Assembly (NCBI RefSeq): GCF_001854125.1
Contig: NZ_CP017715.1
Coordinates: forward strand, 1,240,001-1,304,000
DNA length: 64,000 nt
From: Marinobacter salinus
GTDB lineage: Bacteria; Pseudomonadota; Gammaproteobacteria; Pseudomonadales; Oleiphilaceae
Direction of reading: 5' to 3'
The first letter of the stretch is position 1; every line of letters begins with the position of its first letter. Shown here piece after piece: positions 53,875-62,583 of the stretch. The notes under the pieces are model-generated. The model saw only the letters and a list, made by a program, of their open reading frames with translations. It was not told the origin of the DNA and ran no database searches. Both the position numbers and the translations under genes were made by a program.

Positions 53875-54162
53875 ATGAAACGTTTATTTATAGTTACAGC
53901 AGCAATTTTTATTTCAACTTCGGTGCTCGCCGGCAACATGTCAGAATCTGAGAACATGAACGTTAGGCGTGCAGAAATGAAGAATAAACAGTCTATTGAA
54001 AAGATCCTTCAAAATGAAGATATGCAACGTTTGCACCGAGATATGACGGTGTACGGGATGTCCGAGGTAGGAATGGAGGCTCGCCTAAAAATGATCAGTA
54101 CCAACGAGGGCCGCGCGTATCACAAGGCTCTGCAAAAGACGCAAAAAAACACCGCAGGATAA
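53875..54162 (+). CDS. Small secreted protein, unknown function
   Basis: A 95-residue protein with a clear signal peptide (MKRLFIVTAAIFISTSVLAG). The mature ~75 residues are Met- and charge-rich and helical (MSESENMNVRRAEMKNKQSI, MSEVGMEARLKM), with no Cys. Good AACGAGGTG ribosome-binding site. Similar in size and export signal to the next gene, without sequence similarity. The Met content could suit metal binding near copper genes 8 kb away, but this is speculation. Confidence 0.7.
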   Translation: MKRLFIVTAAIFISTSVLAGNMSESENMNVRRAEMKNKQSIEKILQNEDMQRLHRDMTVYGMSEVGMEARLKMISTNEGRAYHKALQKTQKNTAG

Positions 54163-54171
54163 TACCTGCGG
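54152..54171 (-). terminator. 7-bp hairpin with T run on the minus strand
   Basis: CCGCAGG and CCTGCGG around six bases overlap the stop of the small secreted protein gene. On the minus strand a run of seven T's follows, which fits a terminator for leftward transcription; no leftward gene lies immediately upstream, so an antisense transcript or read-through would be its target. Confidence 0.4.
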
Positions 54172-54311
54172 CAAAGCTAACTCGTGGAGACGCAGGCACC
54201 GATTGGCTCCAATTTTGAGCAGTCGGCACCGTGATCAGGAGTGATTAAACCATACAAACCTGAAACAGAGCTGAATCAAAGATCCAGCTCATAGTAAGAA
54301 AGGATGACATT

Positions 54312-54554
54312 ATGAAGAAAGTAATTATCGCTGCAGCAATCATAGCTTTATTTCCAGCCATAGCCACTGCCAATTCGGGCTTGGCAGATCGCATTAATGA
54401 AGCAAGCAGTTATCCAAACAAATCTGTCAACACGAATAGCGCGGAAATAACGATAATAAAAGACAAGGAGGTAACAAATACATATGGAAAAACACGGAAA
54501 GAAGCAAAAAGCAAACGAGCCAGCCAAAAAAGACCAGATCATGCTCATTCCTGA
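54312..54554 (+). CDS. Small exported basic protein, unknown function
   Basis: An 80-residue protein with signal peptide MKKVIIAAAIIALFPAIATA; an AAAGGATGAC box precedes the ATG. The mature part turns strongly basic (GKTRKEAKSKRASQKRP) and ends HAHS. No family recognised. Convergent with the membrane-protein gene at 54616 across a bidirectional terminator. Confidence 0.6.
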   Translation: MKKVIIAAAIIALFPAIATANSGLADRINEASSYPNKSVNTNSAEITIIKDKEVTNTYGKTRKEAKSKRASQKRPDHAHS

Positions 54555-54581
54555 TAATATTCCAAAATAATAAATTCAAAC

Positions 54582-54621
54582 AAATAGCCGACCAAATAAT
54601 ATTAAAGATGGCCGGCTATTT
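54582..54621. terminator. Bidirectional terminator between convergent genes
   Basis: AAATAGCCG and its complement CGGCTATTT (with three more pairs after one mismatch) form a stem flanked by A/T runs. It follows the exported-protein gene on the plus strand and overlaps the stop of the minus-strand gene at 54616. Confidence 0.65.
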
Positions 54622-55131
54622 ATTACATTCCGAAAGGTGAGGATTCATTTCCCTCAAGGCGAGCCATCCAAGGATCATCCATTTGACAACCACCACCGCT
54701 ACCAGGGGCAAGAATACCCATTGGGCAAGGGGGAGTATCCCGGTTCCCGTCCAAGAAAAAATGGGCATCAGTTCGCTGTAGCCCCACCGCTGACCTTCCC
54801 CCGTTGCCCAATACTCTAATATGATGGTTACCATCAGCCCGGCCGCAAGGTAGGCCGACAGGTTCATCCGGCTCCAGCCGCTCATTGCCCAAAACCAGTC
54901 CCTACAAATCAGGGCGGCAATCGCGTATGCCCCAATCGCGATGTTGGCATCTCCAAAGGTTGCGCGGGTGCATAGCCAAACCACATCCCAGTGAGGGGCA
55001 CCAGTCATATCGGCGAAAAACGGCACCTGCACCATCTCCCAGAAAAAGTGCAGAAAGAAACTGACACCCCAAATCATTAGCGCAAGCACAATTACGGCTC
55101 GCGGCCGATGGGCAACTTTCAGAAGAACCAC
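54616..55131 (-). CDS. Four-helix inner-membrane protein, unknown function
   Basis: A 171-residue protein with about four membrane segments (IVLALMIWGVSFFLHFFWEM; ANIAIGAYAIAALICRDWFW; MNLSAYLAAGLMVTIILEYW; LAQWVFLPLVAVVVVKWMIL). Acidic and aromatic residues sit at membrane borders. Its start overlaps the stop of the outer-membrane barrel gene by 13 bases, so it is the last member of the six-gene operon. No family name assigned. Confidence 0.65.
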   Translation of the reverse strand: MVLLKVAHRPRAVIVLALMIWGVSFFLHFFWEMVQVPFFADMTGAPHWDVVWLCTRATFGDANIAIGAYAIAALICRDWFWAMSGWSRMNLSAYLAAGLMVTIILEYWATGEGQRWGYSELMPIFSWTGTGILPLAQWVFLPLVAVVVVKWMILGWLALREMNPHLSECNK

Positions 55132-56252
55132 TGCACCTCCATCAGTCCTACAGGCTCAAACCTTCCATATTCACTGTCGTCGTCACCACCAAACCACTGA
55201 GCTCCGGCTGTCAGATAGATTTCCGGCTCAAGCGGAAGTGTCCAGGTTGAACGAGGGTAAAATACCCAGCTCGCATCATCGGAATTGCGGATCGCAACCA
55301 CACGATACTGCCAGAATGCACTGATATCCTGCCACGCCAACAGCCCGGCGTAATGGCGACCTGAATATACCGGTTGTGTCGGAAGCAGTCTTGCGAGATC
55401 AACCCCCGCCTGCGGTTCAGGCTGACCGTTGTAGAAATACTCCACTGCCAGGTTAAACCCGCCGGGAAATGCCCAGTTGAGATCCACGACACCCTGCCAG
55501 TAATGGTTGCCAGCATCCGGATTGCTCCAGACGAATTCCGTACGCCAGCCTGTGTCGGCCACTGATCCGCTACCGCTGAGGCCGGCCTTGGCTACATCAG
55601 CGAACTCCCCCACCATCAGGGCGATATCGATGCCGATAAGATAACGCTTTATTCGCGCCGCCTTGCTGCTATCAGCGTAACGGTGCTGCGGCGCGTAGAC
55701 CGCGCTGATTCGGCCCAGCGCGCCCCACGGCCTGTCCCAGAGCAGCGCGTCGACGCCAATCCGCTCGTCGGGTTCCAGGCTGGTAGGCGTGACAGGGTTG
55801 AGGATGTCCGTCGGGTTCCAGATGAGTGCCGTGGACCAATTCACCTGCTGGCGTCCCAGGCGCAAGTCACCCACCGGTGAACGCCACTGCAATGTGCCCC
55901 GATAAAGCTGATGGCGAGCCACGAGGTCCCGGGAATCGTACACGTTGCCCTGCAGATCCCAGTAACGTGGATCTGCAGAGTTCCTGAGCAGGGCAAATTC
56001 CGGACTGTCCAGAAAACTTCCCGTGATCCATTCAAGGTCATAAGCTGCGTCCAGCCGCCAGGCCCCGTATCGATAGCGGGGTTCCAGCCGAAGCCGGCTG
56101 AGGTTTGAAAAATAGTAATTTTCGTCGATCGGAGAGCGCGAACCGACACTCAGATTTTTGAGTGAGCCGGAATGACTGAAGTCTGCCCAGGCATTGGGAG
56201 TCAGCATGATACCCGCCACCGCGGAGACAAGCAGGCAAGCTTTCCTAACCAC
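55119..56252 (-). CDS. Outer-membrane beta-barrel protein
   Basis: About 377 residues if translation starts at GTG 56252, which overlaps the permease stop codon and gives a signal peptide VRKACLLVSAVAGIMLTPNA with cleavage after AWA. The mature protein is rich in alternating aromatic strands (YYFSNLSRLRLEPRYRYGAW, LRLGRQQVNWSTALIWNPTD, AGLLAWQDISAFWQYRVVAI) and ends in the terminal Phe (EVQWFF) used for BAM recognition. The RLGRQQVNWSTALIWNPTD stretch is typical of DUF1302-like or related barrel families. Likely the outer-membrane partner of the ABC/LolA-like genes around it. Confidence 0.75.
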   Translation of the reverse strand: MVRKACLLVSAVAGIMLTPNAWADFSHSGSLKNLSVGSRSPIDENYYFSNLSRLRLEPRYRYGAWRLDAAYDLEWITGSFLDSPEFALLRNSADPRYWDLQGNVYDSRDLVARHQLYRGTLQWRSPVGDLRLGRQQVNWSTALIWNPTDILNPVTPTSLEPDERIGVDALLWDRPWGALGRISAVYAPQHRYADSSKAARIKRYLIGIDIALMVGEFADVAKAGLSGSGSVADTGWRTEFVWSNPDAGNHYWQGVVDLNWAFPGGFNLAVEYFYNGQPEPQAGVDLARLLPTQPVYSGRHYAGLLAWQDISAFWQYRVVAIRNSDDASWVFYPRSTWTLPLEPEIYLTAGAQWFGGDDDSEYGRFEPVGLMEVQWFF

Positions 56253-58755
56253 GATGAATAGCCTCCACCGGGTCGAGTCGAGAGGCACGCCGAGCGGGAT
56301 ACAATGCCACCAGAACCGAACATGCGAAGAGCAGCAGACAGGGCAGCCATACATGGTCAAGGATCAGCACCGGATAAATCCGGTCAGTAATGCCCGGAAT
56401 GGTTTCCATGGAACGGCGAATGGCGGACAGGTCAATGCCGGTCTTATTGAACCAGTAGACAATCAGGCCGCCCACGATGGCGCCAGCACCCATACCCAGC
56501 AGCGCAAGGAAGAAGGCCTCAAACAGAATGGTCAATAGCAACTGGCGGCCCCTGGTGCCCAGCGCCAACATGACACCCAGCTCCCGGGTGCGCTCCATGA
56601 CCGACATGACCATGGTATTCATCACGCCGATCGCAACGACAACAAACACCACCGAAAGGATCAGGTAGAAATCGACCCGGGTCATTTCCACCATCTGAAC
56701 CACCACCGGGAGCAGGGTTTCCCAGTCCTGGGCCACGAGGCCGCCGGCGGGCAGGGATTGGCTCAGAGACTGCGCCAGAGCAGAACTCCCGGCACGATCT
56801 GAAAGCCGCAACGCAATCCGAGAGGCCTGGTCCTCGCCCAGGCCTCCCAGTGTTCGGGCGCCGTCGATGTCGATAAACCCATACTCGCTATCAAACAGAT
56901 CACTACCGGTATTATAGATACCCAGAATAGGCTCGGCGGCTGAAGAAAGGTCACCGTTCGCCTGTTGTACGGTAATGACCAGCTTGTCGCCCACCCGGGC
57001 ATCCAGCTCCTCGGCCAATTTCCGCCCGATAACAATGCCATTCGCGCCCGGCTCAACGTATTCGCCTTGTTCCATATAACCGGCAAGCCTGGTGACCGCC
57101 CTCTCCTGCTCGGGCTCAATCCCCACCAGTTCCACCGGCAGGCTTTTTCCCGGGCTCGCCACCATGGCGCGCAATGCCACCCGCGGCGCGGCGGCCTCGA
57201 CGTCAGGCCTTGCCTGCAATCGCTGCACTAATTCGGAACTCCCGGAAATACGCAACGCCGGCGACAGGTCGACAGTATGCCCCGTCTCCATTACCTGCAC
57301 ATGCCCGCTGAGTTGCTGCGTTGAGTTCTGGATCATCTGCTCGAAAAAGCCGTCAGCGAAGGCATAAAGAAATAAATAGGCCGCCAGCCCGAACGCTGTT
57401 GCTGATGCTGTGATGACTGATCGTCGCGGGTTTCGGAAGACTGAGCGAAGGGCCATCTGAGCAAAGATAAGAAGACGATGATCGGAGGTCACCTGCCAGT
57501 GAATTCGCCGGATGCGATTGGTTAAAGTCCGGTGTAGACCCATCGCTTCCAATGGACTGTTGCGACCCGCCGCCCAGGCCGGGAGAGCCGCCGCCAGCAG
57601 GGCGACCGACACGACGGTTACGCCGATTACCGCCAGGCGCTCAGGTATGATGGTGGGATACACGATGCCGCTGAGTCCCGGCATGGTATCCATAGCCTTG
57701 ATATAGGCCGTGAAGTCCAGCCCGTGTGTACCGAAATAGCCGGTCAGTGATAAGCCGAGGACCAGCCCCACAAGGTATCCGAAAGAGGCCAGGATAATGG
57801 TTTCGAGCAGTACCAGCCTGATGATGTGACTGCCGGGCGTCCCCAGCGCCATCATGACACCAAACTCCCGGCCGCGCTCCAGTACCGACATCAGGATGGT
57901 GTTAACGATGCCGGCAGCCACCACCACAAACACCACAAATACCACGATGTAGGTGACGGCATCGTGAAACGCGACCATCTGCACCAATGATGGCATCAAC
58001 TGCGGCCAGCCGAGAACCTCCACATCCCGCCCCCCCCGAAGTTCATTCTGCACCGCATCAACCACCTGTTCGAGCTGGCCGGCATCCCCCACCCGTGCCG
58101 CAATCTCGGTAATTCGGCCCTGAAAAGCATACAGGTCCTGGGCCGAGGCCAGCGGTATCTGCGCCACAAAACCATCAATCCGTTTGATGCCGGTTTCGAA
58201 CGTCCCCACCATATCGAACCGGTCTGCACCAATCGAACCATCCGCGGCCTGGACCACCAAAACCAGCTCGTCGCCCGGCGCCGCTCCCAAGGCAGCAGCG
58301 GCGTCCACGCCAACAAGGATCTCATTGCCCCCTTCGAGGTAACGGCCACGGACAATCGACTGATCAAGGCGCGTGACCTTAGGCTCCTGCGTGGGATCAA
58401 CCCCCATAACCTGCACTGTTCGCGACTGGTCGGCGCGACTGGCCAGGGCGTGTCCGGTGATCCGCGGGCTTGTGGCCTCCACTCCGGCTACCGCTGACAT
58501 TTCTGGCGTCAGGTTCCAGCGCTCGACAAGGGCAATGTTCATCTCCCGGTCGTCGTGAAAGCCCCGCTGATGGACTTTCAGATCCCCCGTGACATAACCG
58601 GTCATATTGTTGATCATCTGGGTATTGATGCCATCAATGAATGCCCAGAGAAACACCAGCCCCCCCACTCCAACCGCCACGGATATCAGCGTGATCACCG
58701 TTCGTCGACGATTCGCCCGGAGGTTTCCCAGGGCGAGTCGTACCCACGCATTCAC
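56245..58755 (-). CDS. Double-unit ABC transporter permease (FtsX/LolE-MacB type)
   Basis: An 836-residue fusion of two FtsX-type permeases. Unit 1 (about 1-405): a first helix in RRRTVITLISVAVGVGGLVF, a periplasmic MacB-like domain, then three helices ending AALPAWAAGRNSPLEAMGLH. Unit 2 (about 430-836) repeats it from RNPRRSVITASATAFGLAAY to LYPARRASRLDPVEAIHRG. Each unit also has the cytoplasmic coupling turn (VLERGREFGVMMALGTPGSH; VMERTRELGVMLALGTRGRQ). LolC/LolE or MacB subunits are normally separate chains, so a covalent dimer replaces the pair. Starts four bases inside the ATPase stop. Confidence 0.88.
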   Translation of the reverse strand: MNAWVRLALGNLRANRRRTVITLISVAVGVGGLVFLWAFIDGINTQMINNMTGYVTGDLKVHQRGFHDDREMNIALVERWNLTPEMSAVAGVEATSPRITGHALASRADQSRTVQVMGVDPTQEPKVTRLDQSIVRGRYLEGGNEILVGVDAAAALGAAPGDELVLVVQAADGSIGADRFDMVGTFETGIKRIDGFVAQIPLASAQDLYAFQGRITEIAARVGDAGQLEQVVDAVQNELRGGRDVEVLGWPQLMPSLVQMVAFHDAVTYIVVFVVFVVVAAGIVNTILMSVLERGREFGVMMALGTPGSHIIRLVLLETIILASFGYLVGLVLGLSLTGYFGTHGLDFTAYIKAMDTMPGLSGIVYPTIIPERLAVIGVTVVSVALLAAALPAWAAGRNSPLEAMGLHRTLTNRIRRIHWQVTSDHRLLIFAQMALRSVFRNPRRSVITASATAFGLAAYLFLYAFADGFFEQMIQNSTQQLSGHVQVMETGHTVDLSPALRISGSSELVQRLQARPDVEAAAPRVALRAMVASPGKSLPVELVGIEPEQERAVTRLAGYMEQGEYVEPGANGIVIGRKLAEELDARVGDKLVITVQQANGDLSSAAEPILGIYNTGSDLFDSEYGFIDIDGARTLGGLGEDQASRIALRLSDRAGSSALAQSLSQSLPAGGLVAQDWETLLPVVVQMVEMTRVDFYLILSVVFVVVAIGVMNTMVMSVMERTRELGVMLALGTRGRQLLLTILFEAFFLALLGMGAGAIVGGLIVYWFNKTGIDLSAIRRSMETIPGITDRIYPVLILDHVWLPCLLLFACSVLVALYPARRASRLDPVEAIHRG

Positions 58756-59438
58756 TGCCGCCGCTCCTCACGCTCGATACGACCATCCTTGAGATGAATC
58801 ACCCTCCGGGCCCGCTCCATCACCATCGGGTCGTGCGTGGAGAACACGAAGGTAATGCCGTGCTCGGCATTGAGTTTGCGCATCAGGTCCAACAGGGCCG
58901 CTCCGGTCGTCGAATCGAGGTTGGCGGTGGGTTCATCTGCCAGAACAATCGCGGGTTTGCTGACAATTGCCCGGGCCACGGCAACACGCTGTTGCTGGCC
59001 ACCCGAGAGTTCGTGGGGCAAGCGCTGCTCCATCCCGTGCAGGCCGACCTCCGCGAGAATACTCCGGGTCTCGGCACGTCGCTCCCGAAACGGAACACCC
59101 CGAAGCATCAGCACATACTCAACGTTCTCCTGGGCCGACAGCACACCAATGAGGTTGTACTCCTGAAACACAAATCCGATTTTCCACAACCGTAGGGTGG
59201 TTCGTTTCTTTCGGCTCAGCCCGGTGATCTCCTCACCCGCGACCTGAATACGCCCGGCATCCGGTTCGTCCAGTGCCCCGATCTGATTCAACAACGTTGT
59301 CTTGCCCGAACCCGAGGGACCCACGAGGGTTATGAATTCCCCCGCCTCGATGGAAACCGAAACGTTATCCAGTGCCTTGACGGCAATGGCATCCTGGCGA
59401 TAGATACGGGACGCATTCTCCACATTCACAATGCTCAT
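58752..59438 (-). CDS. ABC transporter ATPase (LolD/MacB type)
   Basis: A 228-residue ATPase: Walker A VGPSGSGKTTLLNQIG, Q-loop in FVFQEYNLIGVLSAQENVEY, signature ELSGGQQQRVAVARAI, Walker B ADEPTANLD and H-loop STHDP. The sequence is typical of the LolD/MacB branch that powers FtsX-type permeases without transporting across the membrane itself. Overlaps the permease start by four bases and follows the LolA-like gene by nine. Confidence 0.92.
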   Translation of the reverse strand: MSIVNVENASRIYRQDAIAVKALDNVSVSIEAGEFITLVGPSGSGKTTLLNQIGALDEPDAGRIQVAGEEITGLSRKKRTTLRLWKIGFVFQEYNLIGVLSAQENVEYVLMLRGVPFRERRAETRSILAEVGLHGMEQRLPHELSGGQQQRVAVARAIVSKPAIVLADEPTANLDSTTGAALLDLMRKLNAEHGITFVFSTHDPMVMERARRVIHLKDGRIEREERRQ

Positions 59439-59447
59439 TCCGGAGCC

Positions 59448-60209
59448 TCACTGAGGGTTTCGCAGGCGACGCAGCGAAAAAATCTCGTCGTCCAGGGGCA
59501 GGTCGTATTCGATGGACTGGACCGTGATGATCGTTCGGGATTCCGCATTATCTGCGTCAACCATCGTCCACCGCGTTGGAATCCGGCGCCCTCCCATGGA
59601 TTGAACCCGGTCATAGGTCATGCGCTTTACCACCTGTTCCCGCGCACCGTAATAGGCAACCGACACCGGGATAGCATCTGCCCGAACCCGGAATTCCAGG
59701 CGGCTCCAGACCACCGCCGCTTCCGGCCGGGGCGTCGAAACGATCCGATAAACAGGCACCTCGCCGGACTCATCGGTCGCTACCAGTTCGTGGGTGTAGT
59801 CATCGACGAAGGAGCTTTCCTTCACCAGATCGTCGTTGCTGAAATTCGAGCCCATCCAGGGCTGCAGCATCATCGATGGCGGGATCTTGATGGTGCGATC
59901 AACCTTGGGAAGGTAGTTCCACATGGCATCGCCGATTCGAAGCGACCCGATGCCGGCTTCCTTTTTGGGCGCATGGATTCTAACCAGGGTGTGTTCCGGC
60001 CGGTCCATCCAGGCTTCCAGCTCCAGGGTACGGGTCCAGTACTCCGATTCGATACGCATGGTGAACCGACCGTGGTTGCTATCCGACCACAGGGTGTCTT
60101 CCATCCCGGCCACCAGCTGTTCGGCATTGAGTGGTTGCGCCAGCACCTGAAATGAATGCGTTGCCAGCATTGCAAGTACTGCAATAATAGAAAGCGGTTT
60201 TGTGTCCAT
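59448..60209 (-). CDS. LolA-like outer-membrane lipoprotein-sorting protein
   Basis: A 253-residue periplasmic protein with a signal peptide ending SFQVLAQP. The fold family is the LolA/LolB-like half-barrel (outer-membrane lipoprotein-sorting protein): RFTMRIESEYWTRTLELEAW, IGSLRIGDAMWNYLPKVDRT, MGSNFSNDDLVKESSFVDDY, MTYDRVQSMGGRRIPTRWTM. Probably accepts a lipid or lipopeptide from the FtsX-type ABC complex encoded just downstream and delivers it to the outer membrane. Confidence 0.85.
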   Translation of the reverse strand: MDTKPLSIIAVLAMLATHSFQVLAQPLNAEQLVAGMEDTLWSDSNHGRFTMRIESEYWTRTLELEAWMDRPEHTLVRIHAPKKEAGIGSLRIGDAMWNYLPKVDRTIKIPPSMMLQPWMGSNFSNDDLVKESSFVDDYTHELVATDESGEVPVYRIVSTPRPEAAVVWSRLEFRVRADAIPVSVAYYGAREQVVKRMTYDRVQSMGGRRIPTRWTMVDADNAESRTIITVQSIEYDLPLDDEIFSLRRLRNPQ

Positions 60210-60282
60210 ACGCCCCCCAACGCCCCTAAGTCGTCCATATCTTATTTTTCTAGCATGTATCAGTTACTCCCAGGTCAAGAAA

Positions 60283-61353
60283 TTATTGCGCCTCAATCGA
60301 TATCTGATGACCTATCCCATCCAGCGAGACCTCATCAACAATGGTGAGAGACGCCGGATCAAGGACCCAGAGCTTTGCCTCGGCACGACTGGTGACCAGT
60401 ATTCGGCCATCGATCGGAGAGACGGTCAGGTGGTAGGGAGCCGGTTTTAACTGAACGCTTTTTCGTGAATTGGAGTCCAGCTCTACGCGAACGATTTCTT
60501 CGTCGCCCTGACTTGTTGCCAGGAGAGCCCCGCCATCGGTGGTCAGGCCTAGGCCATGCGGCGCTTCCCCAATTTCATATCGGGCAATGACAGCTCCGTC
60601 GGAAAGCTTGAGAGCAACCGCTTCACCAGACGCGGCGTCATTGATGTAAAGATGATCGCCATCGGAGGCGAGCGCCATGTGCTCCGGTCCCCCGCCTATG
60701 CGCACGTTGCGCTTCACGAACCAGTTTTTGGTATCCACCTCACTGATCGTGCCATTCCCGGTATTACTGACGAATAACGTCTGGCCATCCGCTGTCGTCG
60801 CCAGGTAGTTGGGAGAAGGACCGGTGGCGATAACTTCAACGATCTTCCCGGATTCCAGATTAACAACACTGATACCGCCACCCATCGGGTGTGTTGAAAC
60901 CGCGTAACGGCCGTCCTGTGTCACCAGAACATGATGCACTGGCCCCGGTACCTCAAGTACCCGGACAATGGTGTTCGTACCGGTATCCACAACATAGAGC
61001 CGCCCCGTCCCGGATGATGCCGACGCTGCGGTGCTGCCGCCCCCGTGATGGGCCGCATGATCCTCCGCTGTAACGCCTTCCGGACGTTTGGGCGCGTCCT
61101 GATTGTCATGGGCAGTCAAGCTTCCTACAACAAGGTACCGGCCACCCGGAGTCAGCGCAGATCCATGGGTATTGACCGTACCGGAGACCGTCGACGTCAA
61201 TCGGTTGGTTTCCAGATCCATTACGCCGACAGCGTCGGCGGTACCCATGGGGATGAAGGCAAGACTCCCGGCCGCCGACACCGATACGGCCAAACTCATC
61301 AAAATCACGGCGGTCAGTCCCGAAAACCAAGCCTTGTGTGAGGGGAACTTCAT
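60283..61353 (-). CDS. Periplasmic YVTN-type beta-propeller protein
   Basis: A 356-residue exported propeller with signal peptide ending AVSVSAAGS. Repeats of the YVTN/surface-layer type recur about every 43 residues (GRLYVVDTGTNTIVRVLEVP; TLFVSNTGNGTISEVDTKNW; RYAVSTHPMGGGISVVNLES). A His-rich insertion (EDHAAHHGGG near residue 100) could bind metal. First gene of the operon continuing with the LolA-like protein. No enzymatic residues evident; binding or scaffolding is the likely role. Confidence 0.8.
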   Translation of the reverse strand: MKFPSHKAWFSGLTAVILMSLAVSVSAAGSLAFIPMGTADAVGVMDLETNRLTSTVSGTVNTHGSALTPGGRYLVVGSLTAHDNQDAPKRPEGVTAEDHAAHHGGGSTAASASSGTGRLYVVDTGTNTIVRVLEVPGPVHHVLVTQDGRYAVSTHPMGGGISVVNLESGKIVEVIATGPSPNYLATTADGQTLFVSNTGNGTISEVDTKNWFVKRNVRIGGGPEHMALASDGDHLYINDAASGEAVALKLSDGAVIARYEIGEAPHGLGLTTDGGALLATSQGDEEIVRVELDSNSRKSVQLKPAPYHLTVSPIDGRILVTSRAEAKLWVLDPASLTIVDEVSLDGIGHQISIEAQ

Positions 61354-61593
61354 AAGATCACCTTTTGATCAGAGGACAGAAAAAAATGAATCAACCTGAG
61401 TTCACCATGCCAAGCTGAAACAGAACTGAAATCCCCGCCCAAAAGATATATCCGTTTGACCTCAATCAAATCGCTGATCATCGGTCAGAAACAATGGCTC
61501 CATTGCTTGACGTATGATCAGCTCAAAGGTTTTAAACTGTTATCACTTGCTCGGCTTTGCCGTTGTGTAGCCATTTACCTCATCGGAACTGAC

Positions 61594-61971
61594 ATGTCTT
61601 ATCACCAACTCATTGCAGCCCTGCTGGGTGTCTTGCTGTTGCTAGTCAGTCCGACACAGGCGTTCGCCACCGTGGCGAGCGAAAAAACCGGGAACCGGGC
61701 AGTCACCTCTTTGGAAGACTGTAATGGAATGGACTACGCGCGGGGGGCCATGGGTCATTCCGATTTGCCCATCAACTGTGACAATGACCAGCAGACGAGC
61801 TGCCACCTCACGTCAGCTCACTGCGCATCTACGCCGGTTTACGGCGTAACAGCCCGGACGCTGACACTGTCCATGCCGACAAAGAACCCTGCCAACGCGG
61901 AACCAGGCTTGATGGTCTATGAGGACCCTGTTGGTGAAGTCCTGACACCCTCACCGGATACCCTCTCCTGA
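61594..61971 (+). CDS. Small exported Cys-containing protein, possibly copper-related
   Basis: About 125 residues from the ATG at 61594; the frame is open upstream to 61456 but the signal peptide MSYHQLIAALLGVLLLLVSP then TQAFA fixes this start. The mature part has four Cys with His and Met (DCNGMDYARG, INCDNDQQTSCHLTSAHCAS), reminiscent of small proteins found beside copper-resistance genes. It is divergent from the propeller operon and lies near a copper ATPase, supporting a metal role by context only. Confidence 0.6.
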   Translation: MSYHQLIAALLGVLLLLVSPTQAFATVASEKTGNRAVTSLEDCNGMDYARGAMGHSDLPINCDNDQQTSCHLTSAHCASTPVYGVTARTLTLSMPTKNPANAEPGLMVYEDPVGEVLTPSPDTLS

Positions 61972-62099
61972 TCCCTCAACTGCTTCGGGCAGCAGAGCGT
62001 GTTCCGCGAACACAGTGATTACTGAGACCGATCCCCGGCCTGCGGCCGGGATCACGACTGTTTCTGGAGCTCTTGAATGCCAGAACTTGCAACCTGGGG

Positions 62100-62128
62100 C
62101 CTCCCGGCCGACAAGGCCGGGAGGCTTT
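62100..62128 (+). terminator. Strong GC-rich hairpin followed by T's
   Basis: CCTCCCGGCC, five-base loop, GGCCGGGAGG, then CTTT. It lies about 130 bases after the Cys-containing protein gene; a second hairpin (GATCCCCGGCC/GGCCGGGATC) sits at about 62030-62053. Probably terminates the plus-strand transcript ahead of the convergent DUF302 gene. Confidence 0.6.
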
Positions 62129-62172
62129 GATGGCTTCAGCTCGTTGACTGATTACTCATCGTTCTGAGTTGA

Positions 62173-62559
62173 TCAGATCGCCTCAACCACCTCGGAGAGC
62201 CTGTCACGGACTTTCCCCGCAACTTGTTTGAGTTCGTCATTATCAATGGCCGTCATGGAGGCGACAGGGTCAATTGCACTGACCTCCACGCCATCCGAAA
62301 CTTCCCTGAGAATCACGTTGCACGGCAGCATGGCACCGACGCGGGGTTCCACGCCGATGGCTTCCCAGGCCATACCGGGATTACAGGCCCCCAGAATCCG
62401 GTAGGCCGACATGTCCTTGTCGAGCTTTTTCTTCATGGTGGCTTTGACGTCGATCTCGGTCAGCACGCCGAAGCCATGGTCCCCCAGGGCCTTCCGCGCT
62501 CTCTGGTCGACATCCTCAAAATCGACATTCTTGATGAGACGGTTGATCGTGTATGACAT
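62173..62559 (-). CDS. DUF302 domain protein
   Basis: A 128-residue protein. The DUF302 pattern is DHGFGVLTEIDVKATMKKKL, then YRILGACNPGMAWEAIGVEP, then AMLPCNVILREVSDGVEVSA, including the conserved Cys of ACNP and LPCN. The domain is a small dimer often found beside metal or sulfur-stress genes. It follows the copper ATPase by 24 bases in the same direction and so is probably part of the copper regulon. Confidence 0.88.
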   Translation of the reverse strand: MSYTINRLIKNVDFEDVDQRARKALGDHGFGVLTEIDVKATMKKKLDKDMSAYRILGACNPGMAWEAIGVEPRVGAMLPCNVILREVSDGVEVSAIDPVASMTAIDNDELKQVAGKVRDRLSEVVEAI

Positions 62560-62583
62560 GGTTATCTCCTGTGAGAGAAAAGT

